Below the pieces are notes generated by a model. That model was not told where the DNA came from, made no database searches, and saw only the letters and a list, made by a program, of their open reading frames with translations. Made by a program: the position numbers and the translations under genes. Shown here piece after piece: positions 11,760 through 21,475 of a stretch of 64,000 nt of DNA (positions within the stretch are counted from its first letter, which is position 1; each line of letters starts with the position of its first letter). Origin of the DNA: Panorpa germanica (taxonomy: Eukaryota > Arthropoda > Insecta > Mecoptera > Panorpidae). The DNA is taken from assembly GCA_963678705.1 (NCBI GenBank), contig OY783223.1, forward strand, positions 1,302,001 through 1,366,000, in the 5' to 3' direction.

Positions 11760-12140
11760 ATAGAAAAGACCTTAGAGGAATGAGAGGGGGATCGGTACCA
11801 GGGGCACGCGGTTTTTCCCGTGCCCAGTCCAATATCCAGTATAACTTGTCCATTGTTGCTTGCTTGTAAAAACAGTGTTCGGTTCTTGACTACGCGAGTT
11901 AATGGGCTCATTAAGAGCCTGGAATCGCTATAGCCTCTTCGAGTGGAGGAAAGAGTAAGTCCTGCACTGTGCAGCTTTCTCTGTCGCTTCGCGACATACT
12001 CGCACCCGTTGCTTCGTAACCGTACGGCCTTGCGATCGTATCCCGGCTGATCCATATAAACTAAAAAAAAAACTGCTGCGACCCCCCCTCCCTCAGCAAC
12101 GATACCACGCCGTACACACACCACCCTACCACCGCTCTGC
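11760..12140. other. GC-rich hairpin-dense block of unknown identity
   Basis: Base composition differs sharply from both flanks. Short perfect stems occur one after another: GGGCAC...GTGCCC at 11802-11825, GGCTC-ATTAA-GAGCC at about 11905-11919, CTGCAC-T-GTGCAG at 11962-11974, and TGTCGC-TTC-GCGACA at 11982-11996. A 129-codon minus-strand frame exists but shows no recognisable protein features. The block may be part of a structured RNA, a SINE-like repeat, or an end of a transposon. I could not match it to tRNA, 5S or spliceosomal RNAs. Confidence 0.4.
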
Positions 12141-12623
12141 ATATCTCATACAAACCCTGCATAAAAAAGTACTCGGCGAAAATAATACAATCTATGAAAA
12201 ATTATTTTTTTTAAATTTTTTATGTACATAATATAAACTTTACTTAACTTACAATTTTTTTATATACATTTATCTTACTAATAATATATATAAATTACGT
12301 GTCACGTTGTTGACATCTGTTGATTAGATTGAGTAAATATTCTGTTGAGTAAATCGAAATCTGTTGACTAGATTGACTAAATATTCAATAGATGGCGCTA
12401 TGTCAAACGTACAGGTTAAATAACACAGGCTACATAACACAAACGTACAGGTTAAAATAAGTACAGGTTAAATTTATATTGTACAGTGAATACAGTGAAT
12501 TTTACATGTAAGTATTATCACATAATTATATCATTATATATATTGTTTCAATGCGCTATAATAGCGTGTTTTTCAGTTTTTTTTTCTTCTTTTTTTCTAT
12601 ATTTTTTGTTTATTTTCAGTCGA

Positions 12624-13670
12624 ATGCCACCGAAGAAATCTAACCTCAACAACGCGAGGAATGCAAAGGCACGACGCAAACGCGTTGAAAGAGCTCATCA
12701 GTCGGCAGAACAAATCACAATAAGAAATGCAGCAAATGTAGAGCGTCGTGCACAAGAATGTCAAGAACAGCGTGACGAACGTCTGCGACAGAATATTGCA
12801 AGAACAAGAGCGGCACGAGAACGAAACATAGCTACAGCACGAGTACGAGAACGACAGAGGCAGCGGATCAGCCGCTCATTAACACGTGCATCATTTGTTC
12901 GTCTTGCTTTCGAATATGCACCAGATATTAACTACTCTGCGCATTCAAAAATTGCTGTCGGTGCAATGGATAAAGTATGCCAATATTGTCAGGCATTGAA
13001 ATTTCAAAATGAAACACCCGGCATGTGCTGCGCATCGGGAAAAGTTGTGCTGTCACCTCTACCCACTCCGCCGGAACCTTTATTATCCCTTCTTGCTGGT
13101 GATTCAGATGATTCAAAATTATTTTTGCGTAAGATACGCAAATTTAATTCTTGCTTCCAAATGACGTCATTTGGGGCAACTAAAATTTGCGATCTCGCAT
13201 CCCATGGACGTAATTTTGAAACTACATTCAAAATACAAGGCCAAGTGTACCATAAAATCGGATCATTGATGCCGATGCCTGATAATGATTCGAAATTTCT
13301 CCAAATTTATTTTATGGGCAATTGTGAAGAGCGCATAACAACTCGGTGCCAGTATAATTTCATTGAACAAGCAGAGGAAAGAGCAATCGTGATGTTGCTG
13401 GAAAATTTTTTAGAAGATCAGAATCAACTAATTCGATTGTTTAAAAGAGTTTCGCCACGATTGCAAAATGACAACTATCAAATCGTCATAAAAGCCGACA
13501 AAGTACCATTAGGTGAAAATGCTGGTAGAATCAATGCTCCAACTGTTGACGAGGTTGCTGTTATTATGGTTGGTGATCCAGTTGACAACAGAGCTATAAA
13601 AATTACACGGCGAGACAACACTGTCAGTACGATTTCAGATCTTCACCGTTCATATGATGCACTACAATAT
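12624..13670 (+). pseudogene. Helitron Rep/helicase, N-terminal part (before the LTR insertion)
   Basis: The start chosen is ATG 12624 (MPPKKSNLNNARNAK), because the upstream in-frame residues are a hydrophobic T-run translation typical of a leader or intron. Residues 1-100 are Arg/Glu-rich and coiled-coil-like. Then comes a Cys cluster (CQYCQALKFQNETPGMCC) typical of insect Helitron N-termini, followed by the Helitron_like_N domain. At 13670 the frame runs into the LTR. Reading across the empty site, with one copy of the ATAT duplication, continues the same frame into 21476. The protein would nick and join single-stranded transposon DNA in the nucleus. Confidence 0.85.
13667..13670. other. 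Target-site duplication ATAT (left copy)
   Basis: ATAT immediately precedes the 5' LTR, and the same four bases follow the 3' LTR at 21472-21475. Four-base duplications are usual for Ty3/Gypsy-type integrases. The site lies inside the Helitron coding sequence. Confidence 0.8.
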
Positions 13671-14418
13671 TGTTGTAAGTACGCATATGTCGCACTTACC
13701 TTTTATTTTTAATGATATTAAATGTTAATTATGTAATAGAATTATATTATGTAAACAGTTTTTGTATTAGTATTAAGATTGTAAAGAATAATTATTTAAG
13801 TTTAGCGCTTATAAATATTGTCTCTGGTTTGTGGAGATTAATATTGATTTAATGCTGGTAATTCAGTATTGGCGTTCTGTGATGTGAAATAAATTATTAT
13901 ATATTAAATTGCACAAGACGCTAAAAGCCAGTCTTCTCCTGAGTCTCAAAGCAAGCATTACTATTCGCAACTTCGTACGTATTGAATAGTGAGCACATTT
14001 CAACTATTAATTAAATTATAACACTATAGAATTACATTTTGTTTTATATCTGTCATCTTCGTTAATCTAATAAAATACTATTGTAATTAAGTAAGCAGAT
14101 ATAATATTACAACGAATAAATGATATATTTTAATAAAAGTGTTTGTATTAATAGTAATAAAAAGATACTAATTGTTCAACCGTCGCATGTCGCAACGAGG
14201 TTACTTTAGACCGCTCAAGTATTCTCTAATTGCAACAATACACCGTCTGAACAAGAATCCTTATTAATCATCTTAAGAAAGATATTCGATTACTACTGTA
14301 ATTGGTGTTGGAAGTCGTCAACTGAAGAATCTACTACCAGAAGCTAGCATCCCTGCAGAATGTACTAGTAAGCTGAGTAATCTCCTCCAGAACGACAAAA
14401 CGACACAATTTTACAACA
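13671..14418 (+). repeat. 5' LTR (748 bp)
   Basis: The LTR starts TGTTGTAAGTACGCATATG and ends TTTTACAACA, giving 8-bp terminal inverted repeats and canonical TG...CA ends. It contains AATAAA-type words (for example AATAAATTATTATA and AATAAATGATATA) that may act as polyadenylation signals. By visual comparison it matches 20724-21471 along its whole length. Confidence 0.95.
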
Positions 14419-14419
14419 T

Positions 14420-14434
14420 TGGTGTCAGGTGGGG
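14420..14434 (+). other. Primer-binding site, tRNA-Leu-like
   Basis: One base after the LTR stands TGGTGTCAGGTGGGG. It resembles the complement of a tRNA-Leu 3' end (TGGTGTCAGGAGTGGG as I remember it) with a two-base gap, so minus-strand DNA synthesis may be primed by tRNA-Leu. The tRNA identity is tentative. Confidence 0.5.
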
Positions 14435-14862
14435 TCTCGAAGAGATATTCCTACACATAAATATCCAAGAGGTACGCCCAAAATTTTTTTCTATATATTC
14501 TACACCTGGATGCAGATCAATTATTCTGGATACCACTACGTCGATCGATTATTTCCAAGATTGCCGAAGAGTACGAGATAGAACGTCAATTCATCTGTAT
14601 TTCACATAATTTTTCTACAAGTCCGGTGGATGTAAAACAACAGCCCGCTGAACCAGAAAAAAAAGAAATCTTTTGCCCCCAGCGAATGGATGGATGCTTC
14701 TAGAACAAATGGAATAATCTAAACTGATGTTAATCGTTTCCAGAACCCTGCACACAGCTGTACATAGATCAAAATCGAAAGTTTTTTTTGTTAAGTATAA
14801 TAAGACAGTATCTTTTTATCTTGTATACAATTATTATCATAAATTGATAATTGTATTTTTTT

Positions 14863-15185
14863 CTATTAGTAGCATCCTTGTAATTCATTGAAGCTATTAT
14901 TTTTTTAGTATTATATTCAATACTTTTGAATATTTGCTATAACCTATCTATTAGTAGCATCCTTGTAGTTCATTGAAGCTATTATTTTTTTAGTATTATA
15001 TTCAATACTTTTGAATATTTGCTATAACCTATCTATTAGTAGCATCCTTGTAATTCATTGAAGCTATTATTTTTTAGTATTATATTCAATACTTTTGAAT
15101 ATTTGTTATAAAATAACAATTTTGTAGCATCATTGTTCAATATTTTTAGTATTATATCCAATACTTTTGAATATCTACTATAATA
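14863..15185 (+). repeat. 85-bp tandem repeats in the retrotransposon leader
   Basis: Units start at 14863, 14948 and 15033 (period exactly 85 bp) and are nearly identical, each beginning CTATTAGTAGCATCCTTGTA. A fourth, shorter and diverged copy runs to about 15185. Each unit contains the inverted pair ATATTCAA...TTGAATAT, so the RNA leader can form a row of similar stem-loops. They lie between the primer site and gag, where packaging or translation signals are usual. Confidence 0.85.
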
Positions 15186-15488
15186 TTTCCTATAATTGTT
15201 TCTACAATTATATTAATTCATGTTTAATATTTTTAGAACATCTTTATGAACGAGAAAGAATTTTGAAAAGGAGAAGTAAAGAGCTGAAGCAGTTAGATAG
15301 CAGTCTGTTCAATCAGAGAGACTACCTTCCTGTTACAACTGCGGTGTCTGAGCCCCATCGGAAATTTCCTGTGAGTTACTGTTTTCGCTAGCAATTTTTC
15401 CTTGTCAGAATCCTATTTTTCGGAGAGTCGTTTATTGGTACAAAATAATCTTTAGTCTGTATATTATATATAACTTTAATTAAGTACT

Positions 15489-18400
15489 ATGGCACCGAAC
15501 GTTCATTCACTCACACTAGTTGAGAATACAATCAATCTAATTAATGAGTTTTCAAAAAATCTAGAAGTCCAATCAACATCCTTAACAATAGTTGAATTAA
15601 AAATCAAAAACTTAGACAAAGCTTGGGTTAAATATAGTAGTATCGTAGAAGCATTGCTTCCAACTCTAAAAAATGAAGAAGCTTCGGCTATCGTTAGTAA
15701 GTCTATAGAAGTTGAAAGTATTTATGACGACACTCTTATTTACTTGTTGAATTATAAGCAAACATTTGAGAATGATACACATATTGTAGACGACTCAAAA
15801 AGTATAGATTCAATAAAAAATCTGAACTTAAGTCCAATGCAACTAACCGTTTTTGATGGAGAATATATTAATTGGCAAAGTTTTATGGAATTATTTACAA
15901 ATTTAATTCGTAATAATAGTAAACTATCAAGCATTGAAAAAATGCATTATTTAAAGTTAAATTTGTCAGGAGAACCACTCAAACTCATAAAGAATTATCC
16001 TTTAACAAATGATAATTACGAAATTGTTTGGAACATCCTTTGTAAACGTTATGATAACAAGGTAGCACTTATTGAAACCTGTTTAAACAATTTAATAAAC
16101 TACAATGTTATACGTTTAGAGTCCGAAATCAATATCAAAAAACTACTAGATGAAATTAATGAATCGATTAGAGCATTAACCGAATTGGGGATATATTCTA
16201 ATCATTCAGATTTTATGTTAATACATATTTTAAAGACCAAATTAGATTTTAATTCGTCAAAGGAATGGGAAAACAGAAATAATTCTGAATTACCAACCTT
16301 AAATGAATTTACAGAGTTTCTGGAGAGACGGTGGCGCAATCTAGAAAGAAGAAGGCATATTAAAGTCAAAACATATCCAAGCGTTCCTAATTCTAATAGT
16401 AAACCAGTTTCAAGCAAGCAAATTCCTAATAAGGTCGAAACAAAAACTAAAAATTTGTTCTGTAACCATTGTAAGAAAAGTGGTCATACAGAAAAGTATT
16501 GTTTTATTAAGAAGGAAAATCTAGATACGGGTAACCCTATTGCTCAAGTTAATACTTGTAGGGAGGCCACAATTTTATCAGAACCTTCTACTTGTTGTGA
16601 AAGATCGAAACATCTTATATCTGATGGTTCTCAAGTATCTTTTACTAACAAGACACAACACAATTCAAATAATGAATTATGTTTTTTTTATGATTTTGAT
16701 GAGATCAATACGGGTAATTTACAAAATAATAATGATATTCTAAGTTTTGACAGTAAAAATAAAAATGTTAAGGCTAAGCAAACAGTTGACACTATCCAAT
16801 TCAAGATGGTCGCAGCCAAAGCTAAAACCGTATCATTTTTATTAGATACTGGTTCTCAAATCTCCTTGATTAAACAAAATATTTTAAATAACAATGTCAG
16901 AATTAATAATAAATCTAAAATTCTATTGAAGGGTATTTCTGAAGGCACGCCTTATACCTTAGGTTCACTGAAAACTTCTATAATTTTAGATAGTAATAAG
17001 TCGAAACAAACTTTACAGGTTGTGTCAGAAAATTTCCCCATTAAACACGATGGAATTATAGGGTTAGATATTTTACGGAAACTAAATGCAGTAATTAATC
17101 TAAAAATGAACAGTGTACAATTCTCAGAATGTGGCAAAGTAATTGAGCTCCCACTTATAAATATAAACAATATCGTTTTACCAGCACGTACGAGGAAGAT
17201 AATTCCTATGTCAGGTTCTACAGTAGGAGTTTGTGTAGCCAGGGAATTGTTACCTGAAGTTTTTTTAGCTAATGCATTAATCAAGCCCGTCAAAAATATT
17301 TTCTATATTTCAATAATAAATTCTTCAATAAAAAATATAATACTTAGTAATTTCAAACCGAATATCATACCGATAGATCAATTTAGTATTTACCATTTTT
17401 CAAAATCAAGTCCTAACAACCGTAAGGAACTTTTATTAAACAATTTAAATCTTTCACATGTCAATTCAGAATTAGTAACAGAATTAATAGAAATCTGTGA
17501 CAGCTTTAATGACATATTTTTTTTACCGGGAGACAAGTTATCTTGTACGAGCGCATTAAGTCATAAGATAAAGATTAATTCTTCTAAACCCGTTAACGTT
17601 AAACCGTATCGATTGCCCCATGCGCAAAAAGAGATTGTGGAAAAGCATATTCAGGAACTGTTGGTCAACAACATAATTGAAGAAAGCGACTCACCCTATA
17701 ACGCACCTTTATTAGTAGTACCAAAAAAACCAGATGCGTTAGGTAATAAACAATTCCGCGTAGTAGTCGATTTCCGTAAACTTAACGAGCAGACAACAAG
17801 TGACGCCTATCCTTTGCCTCTTATACATGATATACTGGACCAACTTAGTGGTGCAAAATTTTTCTCTACCCTTGACTTAGCAAGCGGTTTTCACCAGGTC
17901 CCTATGCTTCCCGAAGATAAAGAGAAAACAGCATTTAGTGCGAACTTTAAACACTATCAATTTGTAAGAATGCCATTCGGACTTAAAGGAGCCCCCCCCA
18001 TGTTTCAGAGACTTATGTCTCACGTTCTCACAGGTTTGCAAGGAATAGATTGCTTAATCTATCTGGACGATGTAGTCATTTTTGGAAAAAACATTTCTGA
18101 GCACAACCAAAGATTAAAAAACGTTTTTTCTAAATTACGGGAACATAATTTGAAGCTCCAACCATCCAAATGTAACTTTCTACATAAAGATTTGATTTAT
18201 TTAGGTCACGTTATTAATGAAACAGGTATTCTACCAGATCCTTCTAAAGTAGAAGCAATAAAGAATTTCCCCATTCCAAACAGTCCTAAACAAATTAAAA
18301 CATTTTTGGGTATGTCTGGTTATTATCGCCGACATATACCGCATTACGCAGAGATAGCCAAACCACTATATAATGCAGCAAACAGTAATGTTAAAGTATT

Positions 18401-20438
18401 AGAATGGTCAGACCAATGCGACGAATCATTTAAAACTTTAAAAAATAAATTAACCATATCACCTGTTTTGCAATACCCGGACTTTAGTAAAAATTTCGTT
18501 GTAACCACGGATGCAAGTAAATATGCTATAGGTGCAGTCCTTTCACAAGGTACTATTAAGGAAAGCCACCCAATAGCATATGCTTCAAGAACTCTAAATA
18601 AGGCACAACAAAATTACACAACTACTGAACGTGAGTTATTAGCAGTAGTATGGGCTGTGGCTCATTTTAGACCCTATCTCTATGGAAAGTTTTTTAGTAT
18701 CGTAACAGACCATCAAGCCTTGACTTGGTTAATGAGTATTAAGGACCCGAGTTCTAGACTTATGCGTTGGCGGATAAAACTAGAGGAATATAATTACGAA
18801 GTAATATATAGACCAGGTAGTTCGATTCCACACGTAGATGCCCTAAGTCGCGTATACTCACTTCAGGTTGAAACAATGGATGTCACATACGAAAATTATT
18901 TAGAAATAATTAAAAATAAAATTATCATAAACAATAAAGTAATTGAACATGATAAAAGTTTATATGACGCACCGACGTCATTTTCATTAGTAGATTTTGT
19001 ATCAAAAGATTTTAAAAATTCAATTGGAAATTCTCCTGAATTAATCAATAAATTTAGTAGTATCAATGCATTTCTAATACAAGAAAAAGAAGTATCAGAA
19101 ATTGCATATGTTGAAATTGATACTAGATTTATTATCTGTTTAATAATTAAGGAATTTCATTTTAATCTACCAAATTATAAAGAAATATTTTTGGCATTAG
19201 TGAATCTGAAAAACTTTTGTACTTTACACAAAATTACTAACATAGCTATGAACAGGTTCGAGTCTGAACTAAGTAAATTAGATTTTGCCCAGTTACGAAC
19301 TATGATCAGACATATCTTTGATAAAACAAATATAATAGTACACATTTATAATGACAATATACTTAAAATTAGTGACCCTGAGTTAATAAACAATGTAATT
19401 TCGGAATTTCATGTTAATCCCACAGCAGGCCACTTAGGAGTTTCTAAAACAATTAAACGATTAAAATCACACTTTAAATTTCCAAGTATGATTAGAAAAG
19501 TTAAAAATTTTATTAGACAATGTGTATCATGTCAAAAGAATAAAGTGTGCAAATTAAATAAATGCCCATTAACAATTACATCGACTTCGAAACATAGTTT
19601 CGAAAGGTTGGCTTTGGACATAGTATATCTTCCCAAGAAAGACGACAACGACAAATACAAATACTTACTAACAATACAGGATGACCTTACTAAATTTACG
19701 GAAGCTATTCCTATTATAAACCAGGAGGCAAATACTGTCGCGAAAGCATTAGTAACTAACGTTATTTGTAGGTACGGAGTTCCTAATATGATCTTAACAG
19801 ACCAAGGAACAAATTTCATGTCAAAAATTTTTAAAGATATATGCAAATTGTTAAAAATTAAACAATTAAAAACAACAGCATTTAGACCAGCAACCAACGG
19901 TGCCTTAGAAAGAGTTCATAGAACCCTTGCCGAGTATCTAAGGAATTTTTGTAAAAAGCAGGATGATTGGATAAATTGGATTCCCTATGCAATGTTCGTG
20001 TATAACACAACTCCGCATACAGCGACCGGTTTTACTCCTTTCGAACTAATTTATGGACATAAGGCAAATCTGCCTTCAATTTTTTATAAAGAACCAATTG
20101 AGGTAAATACTTATAATAATTTTATAGTAGAACTCAAACACAGGTTACAAGTAGCGAGGGAACTTGCTATAAATAACTTGGTTAAAAGCAAAGAAAAAAC
20201 AAAATTATATTTTGATAAAAGGGTCAATTCTCTTTTCACACCTGAAGTAAACGAACTAGTTTTATTAAGAAATGAACAGTTACCAACTAAAGGACAGTCA
20301 AAAAAACTTTTACCCTTATACGTAGGACCGTATAAAGTTACTAAAATTATATCCCCTGTTAATACAGAAATACTAATTGGTAAAAAACATACGGTAGTTC
20401 ATAATAATAGGTTGAAGAGATTTTGTACCAATGAATAA
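15489..20438 (+). CDS. Gag-Pol polyprotein (Bel/Pao-type gag, Ty3/Gypsy-type pol)
   Basis: The single 1649-residue ORF shows several domains in order. A capsid-like DUF1759/Pao-type gag (LTVFDGEYINWQSFMELFTN, about residues 118-137, and GEPLKLIKNYPLTNDNYE) is followed by one CCHC knuckle (CNHCKKSGHTEKYC, about 325). Then come an aspartic protease (LLDTGS, catalytic D at 453), RT with YLDD at 858-861, and RNase H (TTDASK, D about 1008). The integrase has an HHCC finger from about 1308 and a catalytic triad D1377, D1438, E1474 (D-x35-E). The RT reads as Ty3/Gypsy (FRKLNE, LDLASGFHQV, GLKGAPPMFQ). There are no stops or frameshifts. There is no env, and gag and pol lie in one frame, so no frameshift signal is needed. 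Confidence 0.93.
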   Translation: MAPNVHSLTLVENTINLINEFSKNLEVQSTSLTIVELKIKNLDKAWVKYSSIVEALLPTLKNEEASAIVSKSIEVESIYDDTLIYLLNYKQTFENDTHIVDDSKSIDSIKNLNLSPMQLTVFDGEYINWQSFMELFTNLIRNNSKLSSIEKMHYLKLNLSGEPLKLIKNYPLTNDNYEIVWNILCKRYDNKVALIETCLNNLINYNVIRLESEINIKKLLDEINESIRALTELGIYSNHSDFMLIHILKTKLDFNSSKEWENRNNSELPTLNEFTEFLERRWRNLERRRHIKVKTYPSVPNSNSKPVSSKQIPNKVETKTKNLFCNHCKKSGHTEKYCFIKKENLDTGNPIAQVNTCREATILSEPSTCCERSKHLISDGSQVSFTNKTQHNSNNELCFFYDFDEINTGNLQNNNDILSFDSKNKNVKAKQTVDTIQFKMVAAKAKTVSFLLDTGSQISLIKQNILNNNVRINNKSKILLKGISEGTPYTLGSLKTSIILDSNKSKQTLQVVSENFPIKHDGIIGLDILRKLNAVINLKMNSVQFSECGKVIELPLININNIVLPARTRKIIPMSGSTVGVCVARELLPEVFLANALIKPVKNIFYISIINSSIKNIILSNFKPNIIPIDQFSIYHFSKSSPNNRKELLLNNLNLSHVNSELVTELIEICDSFNDIFFLPGDKLSCTSALSHKIKINSSKPVNVKPYRLPHAQKEIVEKHIQELLVNNIIEESDSPYNAPLLVVPKKPDALGNKQFRVVVDFRKLNEQTTSDAYPLPLIHDILDQLSGAKFFSTLDLASGFHQVPMLPEDKEKTAFSANFKHYQFVRMPFGLKGAPPMFQRLMSHVLTGLQGIDCLIYLDDVVIFGKNISEHNQRLKNVFSKLREHNLKLQPSKCNFLHKDLIYLGHVINETGILPDPSKVEAIKNFPIPNSPKQIKTFLGMSGYYRRHIPHYAEIAKPLYNAANSNVKVLEWSDQCDESFKTLKNKLTISPVLQYPDFSKNFVVTTDASKYAIGAVLSQGTIKESHPIAYASRTLNKAQQNYTTTERELLAVVWAVAHFRPYLYGKFFSIVTDHQALTWLMSIKDPSSRLMRWRIKLEEYNYEVIYRPGSSIPHVDALSRVYSLQVETMDVTYENYLEIIKNKIIINNKVIEHDKSLYDAPTSFSLVDFVSKDFKNSIGNSPELINKFSSINAFLIQEKEVSEIAYVEIDTRFIICLIIKEFHFNLPNYKEIFLALVNLKNFCTLHKITNIAMNRFESELSKLDFAQLRTMIRHIFDKTNIIVHIYNDNILKISDPELINNVISEFHVNPTAGHLGVSKTIKRLKSHFKFPSMIRKVKNFIRQCVSCQKNKVCKLNKCPLTITSTSKHSFERLALDIVYLPKKDDNDKYKYLLTIQDDLTKFTEAIPIINQEANTVAKALVTNVICRYGVPNMILTDQGTNFMSKIFKDICKLLKIKQLKTTAFRPATNGALERVHRTLAEYLRNFCKKQDDWINWIPYAMFVYNTTPHTATGFTPFELIYGHKANLPSIFYKEPIEVNTYNNFIVELKHRLQVARELAINNLVKSKEKTKLYFDKRVNSLFTPEVNELVLLRNEQLPTKGQSKKLLPLYVGPYKVTKIISPVNTEILIGKKHTVVHNNRLKRFCTNE

Positions 20439-20556
20439 AAACTTGACGAATGAAATGGATTTTGTCAGGGATGATTGTTTTGTGGAGCAGTGTTAACTCT
20501 ATACGATGGGATCAGAATCGTTGTCGACACTTTGCTTCTCTTTTTGTTTTTTTCTA

Positions 20557-20723
20557 GAATTGTAACTCGTATATTTTGTTTTTATACGTGTCCCTTTTTT
20601 TTTGAAAGGGGGTGTTGTGATATGTACGACATCTCCCCTATCACAATTTTTCCTTTTTCTTTTCCTTAGAGCAGAAACGCATATGTTTTGTTTTATATGC
20701 GTTCCTTTTCTTTGGTTGAGGAG
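20557..20723 (+). other. Duplicated hairpin plus polypurine-tract modules before the 3' LTR
   Basis: Two related modules precede the LTR. Module 1 (about 20557-20630) has a CGTATA...TATACG hairpin, a T-rich spacer, then GAAAGGGGG followed by TGTTGTGATATG. Module 2 (about 20671-20735) has an ACGCATAT...ATATGCGT hairpin, a T-rich spacer, then GGTTGAGGAG followed by the true LTR start TGTTGTAAG. Module 1 therefore looks like an earlier or alternative polypurine tract plus LTR edge. A TTGTGATA...TATCACAA inverted pair also follows module 1. Confidence 0.6.
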
Positions 20724-21471
20724 TGTTGTAAGTACGCATATGTCGCACTTACCTTTTATTTTTAATGATATTAAATGTTAATTATGTAATAGAATTATAT
20801 TATGTAAACAGTTTTTGTATTAGTATTAAGATTGTAAAGAATAATTATTTAAGTTTAGCGCTTATAAATATTGTCTCTGGTTTGTGGAGATTAATATTGA
20901 TTTAATGCTGGTAATTCAGTATTGGCGTTCTGTGATGTGAAATAAATTATTATATATTAAATTGCACAAGACGCTAAAAGCCAGTCTTCTCCTGAGTCTC
21001 AAAGCAAGCATTACTATTCGCAACTTCGTACGTATTGAATAGTGAGCACATTTCAACTATTAATTAAATTATAACACTATAGAATTACATTTTGTTTTAT
21101 ATCTGTCATCTTCGTTAATCTAATAAAATACTATTGTAATTAAGTAAGCAGATATAATATTACAACGAATAAATGATATATTTTAATAAAAGTGTTTGTA
21201 TTAATAGTAATAAAAAGATACTAATTGTTCAACCGTCGCATGTCGCAACGAGGTTACTTTAGACCGCTCAAGTATTCTCTAATTGCAACAATACACCGTC
21301 TGAACAAGAATCCTTATTAATCATCTTAAGAAAGATATTCGATTACTACTGTAATTGGTGTTGGAAGTCGTCAACTGAAGAATCTACTACCAGAAGCTAG
21401 CATCCCTGCAGAATGTACTAGTAAGCTGAGTAATCTCCTCCAGAACGACAAAACGACACAATTTTACAACA
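20724..21471 (+). repeat. 3' LTR (748 bp)
   Basis: Same length and, as far as I could compare, the same sequence as the 5' LTR. It is followed at once by the second ATAT duplication and by the continuation of the Helitron gene. Confidence 0.95.
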
Positions 21472-21475
21472 ATAT
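21472..21475. other. Target-site duplication ATAT (right copy)
   Basis: Matches 13667-13670 directly outside the 3' LTR. Removing one copy and the element rejoins the Helitron frame. Confidence 0.8.

Larger units (their letters stand above)
13671..21471 (+). mobile_element. Complete LTR retrotransposon, Bel/Pao-like gag with Ty3/Gypsy-like pol
   Basis: Two 748-bp LTRs (13671-14418 and 20724-21471) begin TGTTGTAA and end TTACAACA, and look identical by eye. The element is flanked by ATAT duplications and contains one intact 1649-codon gag-pol ORF and no env. A tRNA-Leu-like primer site follows the 5' LTR. Identical LTRs and an unbroken ORF mean a very recent insertion, and the element may be active. 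It interrupts the Helitron gene in sense orientation. Confidence 0.93.

Noticed and set aside
11753-12142. 129-codon minus-strand frame as a gene
   Set aside because: It shows no domain, start context or splice support, and it is a by-product of the GC-rich hairpin block.
14863-15185. CRISPR-like array
   Set aside because: The units are contiguous 85-bp tandem copies without unique spacers, inside a retrotransposon leader of an insect genome.
15167-15391. 74-codon frame in the retrotransposon leader as a separate protein
   Set aside because: It begins in the degenerate fourth tandem repeat and lacks any family motif; it is more likely leader RNA.
20475-20669. Small frame after pol as an env gene
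   Set aside because: It is only 64 residues, made by translating T-rich hairpins and the purine tract, with no signal peptide, cleavage site or fusion features. The element has no env.
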